A stretch of 38,588 nt of DNA from Cyclobacteriaceae bacterium (GTDB taxonomy: Bacteria; Bacteroidota; Bacteroidia; Cytophagales; Cyclobacteriaceae): the NCBI GenBank assembly GCA_025055435.1, contig JANWWN010000030.1, positions 1-38,588 of the forward strand, in the 5' to 3' direction. Under the pieces are notes generated by a model, which did no database searches, was not told the DNA's origin, and worked only from the letters and a program-made list of their open reading frames with translations. The first letter of the stretch is position 1. Every line of letters starts with the position of its first letter. A program made the translations under genes and the position numbers. Below are positions 23,991 through 30,702 of this stretch, piece after piece.

Positions 23991-25802
23991 ATGAATCCCG
24001 AACATCACCTGCAATGCTCCTGTACACACTGTAAGCCATCTGTCGTAAAGCAGAAAGAAAAAGAATACCATCTTTCCATTTCCGAGAACAGCCGAAGGGA
24101 ATTTCTGCAAAAAGCCGGCAGGCTCGGATTGGCTTTAGGCGCAGGTGGTGGACTAATCACACCCGTATCTGCCTCAGCCCTGTATTCAGGAGATGCCGAA
24201 GCGCGCAGCCGCGAAATGATAAGTAACAAAGCAGTACAACAAGGTAAGGTTACCCATATTACCCTGTTGCACACAGCCGACATCCATGGGCAACTGCTTA
24301 CCCACGATGAATTTTTTATCGAGAACAATCAGGTGGTGTACAAAAAGCGCGGAGGTTTTGCAGTACTTAAAACCATGATAAAAAAGTTACGTGCAGCAAA
24401 TCCGGCTAACACCATGCTGATTGACGGGGGCGACTGCTTTCAGGGTAGCGGGGTGGCAGCACTCAGCAAAGGAAAGGCAATCGTTCCGCTGATGAATAAT
24501 ATCGGGTACGACCTGATGCTGCCCGGCAACTGGGAAGTGGTGTATGGCAAGGAAATGATGATGAAGGACATGTTTGCCTACAACTGCCCGAAGGTTTGTG
24601 CCAACATGTTTCACCAAACCAACGATGCCTTTAACGGTGATCTGATTTTTCCGCCTTACTATGTAAAACGATTTGGCGATGTGAAAATCGGCTTCATCGG
24701 CTATAACGATCCGCTTACACCCAAACGTCAATCGCCCGCCTACAGCGAAGGTATTTTATTTACCCAGCCTGAAAAAAATGTAGCCAAATACATTCGCCTG
24801 CTGCGCGAATACGAAGGGTGCCATCTGGTCATCCTGCTTACCCACATGGGCCTTGCGCAACAAATCGGTCTGGCTAACAAACCCTTCGTAAAAGGTGCGG
24901 ACTATATCCTCGGTGCCGACACGCATGAGCGCGTTCGCGAGCCGATTGCAGGCGTACATGCAAAAGTAACCGAGCCCGGCGCTTTTGGGTCGTTTATTGC
25001 CAAACTCGATCTGGTCGTGGAGGATGGAGAAGTCAAAGACCACGCGTATGCACTGCTGGATGTGGACCCGGAAAAATATCCGGAAGATGAAGAAATGAAG
25101 GCATTGGTTGAGAAAGCCCGTGTACCATACCGGAAAGAACTCGACCGGGTAATCGGCAAAACCCGGACACCGCTGGTACGCTATTACGTAATTGAAACTC
25201 CGATGGACAATTTGATTACCGATGCCATCATGTGGAAATTTAAGCCTGACATTGCGCTAAGCAACGGCTTCCGGTTCTGCCCGCCACTGGTTCCCGACCC
25301 CAAAACCGGAGTAGCCGAAATCACCATGGACTTCCTGTGGAGCATGTTACCGGTTGACAGCGAAGCCAAACGTGGCGTAGTTACCGGAAAACAGCTGTGG
25401 GACTGGATGGAAAAAGAACTGGAAAACGCTTTTGCCAAAGACCCGGCCAAACGTTTCGGCGGCTGGGTGGTGCGCTTTAAAGGAATGGAAGTAAACTTCA
25501 CCATTGGCAACGAAGCGGGCAAGCGGGTCAATTACATCAAAGTGAACGGCAAACCGCTTGAACTGGAACGAAAATACACCTTTGTAGCCTGCGAGCGCGA
25601 AGGCGACCCCGATACCACCATTTGCCGGATTGATGACGTTGCACAACCCGAACGACTGGGCATAACCATGCACAGCATCATGGAAGAATACCTCGCGAAG
25701 CATTCACCTGTAGCTCCGCGACTTGAGGGCCGCGCAACAGCTACCGATGCTCCCCACACCCTGCTTACGCAACTGATGGGTTATGGGTATGAATTCAGAT
25801 AA
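23991..25802 (+). CDS. soxB: SoxB-like thiosulfohydrolase, Tat-exported
   Basis: The 603-residue protein is a calcineurin-fold metallohydrolase with a C-terminal 5'-nucleotidase domain. A Tat signal (SRREFLQKAG, residues 34-43) follows an unusual N-terminal CSCTHC (C9, C11, C14). Metal motifs are LLHTADIHGQL (D97, H99), GGDCFQGSG (D148) and LLTHMG. Nucleotidases have GNHEFD here; this protein has GNWEVVYG (N180, W181, E182), like the GHWEFTYG of SoxB. SoxB releases sulfate from thiosulfate bound as S-sulfocysteine on SoxY. No soxYZ, soxAX or soxCD gene is in the window, so its carrier is unknown. It could alternatively be a divergent periplasmic nucleotidase. Confidence 0.78.
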   Translation: MNPEHHLQCSCTHCKPSVVKQKEKEYHLSISENSRREFLQKAGRLGLALGAGGGLITPVSASALYSGDAEARSREMISNKAVQQGKVTHITLLHTADIHGQLLTHDEFFIENNQVVYKKRGGFAVLKTMIKKLRAANPANTMLIDGGDCFQGSGVAALSKGKAIVPLMNNIGYDLMLPGNWEVVYGKEMMMKDMFAYNCPKVCANMFHQTNDAFNGDLIFPPYYVKRFGDVKIGFIGYNDPLTPKRQSPAYSEGILFTQPEKNVAKYIRLLREYEGCHLVILLTHMGLAQQIGLANKPFVKGADYILGADTHERVREPIAGVHAKVTEPGAFGSFIAKLDLVVEDGEVKDHAYALLDVDPEKYPEDEEMKALVEKARVPYRKELDRVIGKTRTPLVRYYVIETPMDNLITDAIMWKFKPDIALSNGFRFCPPLVPDPKTGVAEITMDFLWSMLPVDSEAKRGVVTGKQLWDWMEKELENAFAKDPAKRFGGWVVRFKGMEVNFTIGNEAGKRVNYIKVNGKPLELERKYTFVACEREGDPDTTICRIDDVAQPERLGITMHSIMEEYLAKHSPVAPRLEGRATATDAPHTLLTQLMGYGYEFR

Positions 25803-25814
25803 CACCTCATTTTT

Positions 25815-26429
25815 ATGCTTGTGCAGGTATTTGTTGTGGGTGCAGTAATGAGCTTTGTGGGCTCCATTCCGCCCGGCACGCTTAACGTGCTGGTTCTGCA
25901 GATGGGGCTGCAAAAAAAATTCAAACAAGCCATGCGTTTTGCACTTGCCGTTGCCCTGGTGGAGTACCCTTATGCATGGATTGCGGTTGAGTTTGAACAC
26001 TGGATCATGTCCTCACCGCAGCTGACCAAAAATTTTCAGCTCGTGGGCGCAGTTGTCATGACCTCCCTCGGAATATTTAATATCCGTACTACACGAAGAC
26101 CTACGAACTTTTCGGTAAAATTTCAGGAAAGCGGTTTTGTTAAAGGATTGATTTTAAGTTTACTCAATCCGCAGGCTATACCTTTCTGGATTGCCGTTAC
26201 CGCCTATTTAAAAATGCAGGGATGGATTGAACTGAACTCGACATGGCAAATACATAGTTACGTACTCGGAACATCGGTAGGAACCATGGTATTGCTAACG
26301 CTGTTAGCTACGATGGCCAACCGCATGTCGGATTTGATGAATAAAAACCGGTTGTATCAGTTCCTGCCCGGACTGGTATTGCTGGTGCTGGGGATCGTTG
26401 GGTTTGTTAGGTATTTTGTTCACATCTGA
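25815..26429 (+). CDS. LysE-family transporter
   Basis: The 204-residue protein has about six membrane helices. The first one with the loop GSIPPGTLNVLVLQMGL (residues 16-32) is the LysE/RhtB signature (PGP-type turn). The middle shows KGLILSLLNPQAIPFWIAV, also typical of the family. LysE proteins export amino acids or other small compounds. It starts 12 bases after soxB stops and is probably the last gene of that operon. Export of a sulfur-containing compound is possible by position only. Confidence 0.75.
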   Translation: MLVQVFVVGAVMSFVGSIPPGTLNVLVLQMGLQKKFKQAMRFALAVALVEYPYAWIAVEFEHWIMSSPQLTKNFQLVGAVVMTSLGIFNIRTTRRPTNFSVKFQESGFVKGLILSLLNPQAIPFWIAVTAYLKMQGWIELNSTWQIHSYVLGTSVGTMVLLTLLATMANRMSDLMNKNRLYQFLPGLVLLVLGIVGFVRYFVHI

Positions 26430-26584
26430 ATGTGAGGAACTATGCTGGCCATTGGTATTAAACATCAAAGGAAGCTTAGATAATATTAGTAAATCTTTCT
26501 TCTTGACCAATTGTTAAAAATTAAGAACGACTTCAGCATAAATGCAGATTCAGAAAAGTAAGTTTTAAATAAATCCAATAAAAC

Positions 26585-27001
26585 ATGATTCGCAAAGGCA
26601 CACGCATATACAGCATTTTGCATAAAAAATGTCCGCGCTGCCAGGAAGGGAACCTCTTCATTTCGGGAGCTTACACCAAAAAATTCATGGAGATGCCTTC
26701 AAAATGCCCGGTATGCCAGCTGAACTACGAACCCGAGCCCGCATTTTACACCGGGGCCATGTACGTCAGCTATGCCCTCCAGGTAGCCCTCTTCACCACC
26801 ATCTATGTTGCACTGCGAGTATTGTTCAATCCGGCAATGGAAGTTTATTTCATTGCTATGATCGGTATTCCGGTAGTGCTGGCACCCGTAACACTCCGGC
26901 TTTCAAGGGCCATCTACATCAATTTCTTCTTCAGCTATGATCCGGAATGGATAAAAACAACTGCAAATCATGACGGAACCGTCGCTGCGCAGAAAAATTG
27001 A
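26585..27001 (+). CDS. DUF983 family membrane protein
   Basis: The 138-residue protein begins with a zinc-ribbon-like pair of knuckles, CPRCQEGNLF and CPVCQLNYE (residues about 16-45), followed by two membrane helices (about 55-75 and 85-105). This is the DUF983 architecture, common in Bacteroidota and alphaproteobacteria, without an established role. The 155 bases upstream are AT-rich and show no clear box or operator. The next gene overlaps its end by 32 bases. Confidence 0.85.
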   Translation: MIRKGTRIYSILHKKCPRCQEGNLFISGAYTKKFMEMPSKCPVCQLNYEPEPAFYTGAMYVSYALQVALFTTIYVALRVLFNPAMEVYFIAMIGIPVVLAPVTLRLSRAIYINFFFSYDPEWIKTTANHDGTVAAQKN

Positions 27002-27533
27002 ACTCCGGCTGGAAGAAAAACAAAAAACCAGTCGGGCCCGTAGGCAAGTTGCCTGGTTGTTGATTGCCGTACATATCATCACTATGTTCGGCTTCTACCG
27101 CCTCGGTCAACCGTATGTTTCGGGAATAACTCATCTGTTAAGTGGATACCCTGTTGCTTCAGCATTTACAGCGTGGTTGCTCTCTGCTATTATTCTATAC
27201 AAACAGGTAAAAGCCGATGAAACCGAATTATCTGTAAATATTGCGTGGCTCGCTGCAGCGCTTTCCGGTCTTTCCATAATTCTCCTAACAGCCGATACCT
27301 ATCATGCCCGTCAGCACCTGCCCGAACCGGCATCCTTCCGCCCCGGCCTCGCTCTTGCTCCGCAACTCTTTCTTCTCTTAACTACAGTTGGCGTTTCATT
27401 TTATTTTTTTGTAATACAGCGTCAAATCCGAAATTTTCTTATCCACTCACGCAACCTGCTTCCGGTACAATTTGCATTGGCTTTTGTGGCCTATCTGGTA
27501 CTTGTATGGCTCATGATGATGTTGGTGAGATAA
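26970..27533 (+). CDS. Hypothetical four-helix membrane protein
   Basis: I do not recognise this 187-residue protein. It has a basic N-terminus (MTEPSLRRKIELRLEEKQKT) and four predicted membrane helices, near residues 27-45, 63-80, 91-108 and 162-185, plus one around 128-148. Two histidines and aromatic residues lie near helix ends (AVHIITMFGFYRLG), but no haem or metal motif is complete. The start overlaps the DUF983 gene by 32 bases, so co-translation is likely. It stands between the soxB and dioxygenase units and has no operator of its own. Confidence 0.6.
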   Translation: MTEPSLRRKIELRLEEKQKTSRARRQVAWLLIAVHIITMFGFYRLGQPYVSGITHLLSGYPVASAFTAWLLSAIILYKQVKADETELSVNIAWLAAALSGLSIILLTADTYHARQHLPEPASFRPGLALAPQLFLLLTTVGVSFYFFVIQRQIRNFLIHSRNLLPVQFALAFVAYLVLVWLMMMLVR

Positions 27534-27567
27534 TTTTTCCGCACAGTTAAACCATTTTCTCAATATT

Positions 27568-27581
27568 GTGACGCGTGTCAC
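27568..27581 (+). promoter_or_regulatory. Crp/Fnr-type operator, site 4 (upstream of persulfide dioxygenase)
   Basis: GTGACGCGTGTCAC is a perfect GTGA-N6-TCAC palindrome. Its centre is 37.5 bases before the end of GACCTTTG (27605-27612), a -7-like box with one mismatch; the spacing is one base longer than at the other three sites. Confidence 0.7.
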
Positions 27582-27604
27582 TGACGCATATCTGTGCTTT
27601 TTCT

Positions 27605-27612
27605 GACCTTTG
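27605..27612 (+). promoter_or_regulatory. -7-like box of the dioxygenase operon
   Basis: GACCTTTG matches TAnnTTTG except for the first base. The leader to the ATG at 27657 would be about 41 bases. Confidence 0.45.
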
Positions 27613-27656
27613 TATCAGCTTTCGGAAATCATTGTATAACAAAAAACCTGACGAAT

Positions 27657-29057
27657 ATGTACTTCCAGCACGTGTACGACAAAACCCTGGCCCAGGCCAG
27701 CTACTTCATCGGATGCCAGGCTACGGGCGAAGCCATTGTAATTGACCCCAAGCGCGATGTGGATACCTACCTTGAAATTGCGCAACAAAACAAAATGCGC
27801 ATTACCCACATTGCCGAAACCCACATTCATGCCGACTTTCTGACCGGTTCGCGCGAGCTGGCCGCCTTAACTGGTGCACAGTTGTATTTATCGGATGAGG
27901 GCGGACCCGATTGGCAATATGAATTTCCGCATATCGGATTGAAAGAAGGTTCGACCTTCATGGTGGGTAACCTGAAATTTGAGGTGATGCACACACCCGG
28001 CCACACGCCCGAAAGCATCAGCTTCCTGCTTACCGATACACCGGCCAGCGATAAACCTGTGATGATTTTTACCGGTGACTTTGTATTTGTAGGCGACATC
28101 GGCCGCCCTGACCTGCTGGAAGAAGCAGCCGGTTTTGTAGGAACGAAAGAAGCCGGTGCGCGTCAGATGTACCAGTCGCTGAAGAAATTTTATGCCCTGC
28201 CCGATTATGTGCAGGTATGGCCCGGACACGGTGCCGGCTCGGCTTGCGGTAAAGCACTGGGTGCGGTGCCCAGCTCAACCGTGGGTTATGAAAAAATATC
28301 TAACTGGGCCTTCCGCTATAAGGACGAAGAAAGCTTTGTGAAGTTTCTGCTCGAAGATCAGCCCGAGCCTCCGCGCTACTTCGCCATGATGAAAAAACTG
28401 AACAAAGTAAATCGCCCCCTGCTTACCGAAGTACCTAAACTAAAGAAACTGTCGGCTCAGGAATTTAAAGCGGCATTAGAAAAAGGAATAAAAGTAGTAG
28501 ATACCCGTACCAAGCAGGAATTTGCCGAAGGCTTCATTCCGGGAACCCTCAACATCCAAAACAACAATTCCTTCAACACCTGGATGGGTTGGTTTATGAA
28601 TTATGACGAGCCCTTCGTGCTCATTGCACCTGAAAGCAAACACGATGACCTGGTGCGTAAGCTGATGCGCATTGGCCTGGATAACATTTACGGCTACGTG
28701 CCTGATGTTACGGTTTGGACTGAACTCGGAAATAAATTGGAAAAAGTGCAGACCATTTCGGCCGAAGAACTGAAGAAAATTCTTCAAACCAACCATACCC
28801 AGATTGTGGACCTCCGCGGTGCAGCCGAATACAAATCAGGACACATTAAAGGTGCTGACCATGTATTTGTCGGTACACTGGAGAAAAACCTCAGCAAGGT
28901 TAAAAAAGATGAACCGGTGGTCATCCACTGCCAGGCAGGCGACCGTGCATCGATTGGCTACTCTATTCTGGCCAAACATGGTTACCGGAACGTGAAGAAT
29001 TACATGGGCGGAATAAGCGAGTGGATAAGCCTGGGTAACGAAGTAGTACGAAACTGA
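27657..29057 (+). CDS. Persulfide dioxygenase-rhodanese fusion (CstB-like)
   Basis: From the ATG at 27657 the 466-residue protein has three domains. The first (1-235) is an ETHE1-type metallo-beta-lactamase fold with iron ligands expected at H56 (ETHIHAD), H116 (TPGHTPE) and D141 (FTGDFVF); such enzymes oxidise glutathione or protein persulfide to sulfite. The second (about 260-355) is a rhodanese fold whose active loop (VLIAPESKHDD) lacks cysteine. The third (about 365-466) is an active rhodanese with HCQAGDRAS. The order dioxygenase, inactive rhodanese, active rhodanese is that of CstB of Staphylococcus aureus, which turns persulfide into thiosulfate. An in-frame start 63 bases upstream lies within the leader and is less likely. 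Confidence 0.88.
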   Translation: MYFQHVYDKTLAQASYFIGCQATGEAIVIDPKRDVDTYLEIAQQNKMRITHIAETHIHADFLTGSRELAALTGAQLYLSDEGGPDWQYEFPHIGLKEGSTFMVGNLKFEVMHTPGHTPESISFLLTDTPASDKPVMIFTGDFVFVGDIGRPDLLEEAAGFVGTKEAGARQMYQSLKKFYALPDYVQVWPGHGAGSACGKALGAVPSSTVGYEKISNWAFRYKDEESFVKFLLEDQPEPPRYFAMMKKLNKVNRPLLTEVPKLKKLSAQEFKAALEKGIKVVDTRTKQEFAEGFIPGTLNIQNNNSFNTWMGWFMNYDEPFVLIAPESKHDDLVRKLMRIGLDNIYGYVPDVTVWTELGNKLEKVQTISAEELKKILQTNHTQIVDLRGAAEYKSGHIKGADHVFVGTLEKNLSKVKKDEPVVIHCQAGDRASIGYSILAKHGYRNVKNYMGGISEWISLGNEVVRN

Positions 29058-29079
29058 TTACAACCTAAAAAACAACAAT

Positions 29080-29406
29080 ATGTTTGGATTATTTTCCGTT
29101 GGCTCGAAATTATACGAGAACCTGAGCGGACCGGAGTTCAAAGAAAAATACCTGGCCAGTAACAATGCCGTGCTGGTAGATGTACGTACGCCCGGCGAGT
29201 ACCGCGCAGGCACCATTAAGGGTGCTAAAAACATAGACTTCATGTCACCAACCTTTAAACAGGAGTTCTTGAAACTGCCAAAGGATAAGGAATATTTCCT
29301 GTTTTGCCGAAGCGGTAACCGAAGCGGCCATGCCTGTGCCATGCTGGCCAAAGAAGGCTATAAAGTTTATAACCTCGATGGCGGCATTGGCGACTGGCCC
29401 GAATAA
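29080..29406 (+). CDS. Single-domain cytoplasmic rhodanese
   Basis: The 108-residue protein is one rhodanese domain without signal peptide: VLVDVRTPGEYRAGTIKGA, then the active loop FCRSGNRSG with cysteine C76. It starts 22 bases after the dioxygenase gene and shares its operator. It probably supplies or accepts persulfide sulfur for the dioxygenase in the cytoplasm. Confidence 0.9.
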   Translation: MFGLFSVGSKLYENLSGPEFKEKYLASNNAVLVDVRTPGEYRAGTIKGAKNIDFMSPTFKQEFLKLPKDKEYFLFCRSGNRSGHACAMLAKEGYKVYNLDGGIGDWPE

Positions 29407-29425
29407 AGAACGCTTGACTGATATC

Positions 29426-29453
29426 AAAAAAGGCAGGGATTCCTGCCTTTTTT
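29426..29453. terminator. Bidirectional intrinsic terminator
   Basis: A stem AGGCAGG/CCTGCCT with a GATT loop is extended by a run of A on the left and T on the right (AAAAAAGGCAGG, GATT, CCTGCCTTTTTT), so it works as a rho-independent terminator on both strands. It lies between the convergent rhodanese gene and the ureohydrolase gene and ends the sulfur island. Confidence 0.92.
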
Positions 29454-29468
29454 GCTTTGAGCCAATGC

Positions 29469-30431
29469 TTAGTTAACCATAACCGGCTGATTGATGATGG
29501 ACTGTGCGGTAGCTTCAAGTATTTCGAAGGCATTTTCGGCCATGCGATTCTCCGTATCGAGTGTAGGATTTACTTCCACGATTTCCCAGGCTACCAGTTT
29601 CGGACTTTTAGCCAGCTCCACATTCAGCACCTTGGCTTCTTCTACGGTCAAACCGTTGGGCACAGGCGTACCGGTACCGGTGGAGATGCGGCTGTCCAGG
29701 CTGTCCACATCAAACGATACATAGATCATATCGCAGTGGTCAAGCATTTCCAGAACACGGGCAGCGATTTTAACCGCGCCCAGCTTCTTTACATCTTCGG
29801 CCTCAATGAAATTGATATTATACTTGTTAATCAAATAGTTCTCGGCTTTTTCCAAATCACGCACTGCGATATACACGATGTCTTCGGGATAAATTTTCGG
29901 ACCGGGCATGCCTACATTTTTAATCTGCTCCCAGTACTCCAGGGTTTCACCGCGCGGATCGTTCACTTTGCATTCCAGGTTATCAATGCCGCAGGCCATG
30001 GCCAGAGGCATGCCGTGCATGTTACCGGAAGGTGTGGTAAATGGCGTGTGAATATCGGCATGGGCATCAATCCATACCACGCCCAGCCTGCCGCCCGGAT
30101 TAGATTTTTTAATACCGGCAATGGTACCGTAAGCGGTACTGTGGTCACCGGCAATTACCAGCGGAAAGTAATCGTTCCACAGCGTTTCGTACACTTCCAG
30201 GCACACACGCTCCTCCATAATCATTACGCCGTCAATAAACTTGGCGTAAGCGTGCTTGGCCCCGTCAAACAGCAACTCGTTTACGTGTTCAACCTCTACC
30301 GATTCATGTTTCTTGAAAAAATCGGATTTCAGGTCCAGGCTGGCAATTTTAATAGCCTCCACGCCCAGGCTGGCACCGCGTGTGCCGGCTCCGATTTCTG
30401 ACTTTACTTCTATGATTTTTATTCGTTTCAC
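29469..30431 (-). CDS. Arginase-family ureohydrolase
   Basis: The 320-residue protein has all ureohydrolase metal motifs: AGDHS (D96, H97), IDAHADIH (D122, H124, D126) and SFDVDSLD, which bind two manganese ions. The family includes arginase, agmatinase and formiminoglutamase; the length, the NMHGMPLA loop and the C-terminal EVNPTLD favour arginase (urea and ornithine from arginine), but a divergent arginine decarboxylase next door also makes agmatinase conceivable. The start is a GTG at 30429-30431, and a -7-like TATCTTTT (one mismatch) lies three bases before it, implying a leaderless message. Confidence 0.85.
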   Translation of the reverse strand: MKRIKIIEVKSEIGAGTRGASLGVEAIKIASLDLKSDFFKKHESVEVEHVNELLFDGAKHAYAKFIDGVMIMEERVCLEVYETLWNDYFPLVIAGDHSTAYGTIAGIKKSNPGGRLGVVWIDAHADIHTPFTTPSGNMHGMPLAMACGIDNLECKVNDPRGETLEYWEQIKNVGMPGPKIYPEDIVYIAVRDLEKAENYLINKYNINFIEAEDVKKLGAVKIAARVLEMLDHCDMIYVSFDVDSLDSRISTGTGTPVPNGLTVEEAKVLNVELAKSPKLVAWEIVEVNPTLDTENRMAENAFEILEATAQSIINQPVMVN

Positions 30432-30498
30432 AAAAAAGATATTCTAAAGGTTAAACAAAGCCTGCCGGATTGTTTTGCAGGTAAAACGCAAGACGGCC

Positions 30499-30546
30499 CC
30501 CGACTTAGTGGTCGGGCATCGGGTTAAGACCCCGGTAAAAACCGGG
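30499..30546. repeat. Two adjacent GC-rich hairpins in the ureohydrolase-speA gap
   Basis: CCCGAC (30499-30504) pairs with GTCGGG (30511-30516) around a six-base loop, and CCCGGT (30531-30536) pairs with ACCGGG (30541-30546) around AAAA. Both stems are perfect. No run of T follows, so they are not ordinary terminators. They lie in the 271-base gap between the divergent genes and could be an RNA structure in the speA leader or a fragment of a dispersed repeat. Confidence 0.5.
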
Positions 30547-30702
30547 AATTCCGGCAAATGGATAAATAATGGCCATCCGATTTGAAGCATTGCAAAGATG
30601 GTGAATTTATGTGAATATTGCACTTTTTACGGGAGTAGCCGTTCGCGAAAGAAGGCACAACCCTGATTACAATCCGGTCAACCCGCAACGACCAACAACG
30701 AA

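Noticed and set aside
26503-26517. TTGACCAATTGTTAA as a fifth operator upstream of the DUF983 gene
   Set aside because: The half-sites are TTGA and TTAA seven bases apart, not GTGA-N6-TCAC, and no -7 box lies at the expected distance.
29457-30401. A 314-codon open frame opposite the ureohydrolase gene
   Set aside because: It is the antisense shadow of a gene with all ureohydrolase motifs; its protein is compositionally odd (rich in His, Phe, Tyr) and matches no family I know.
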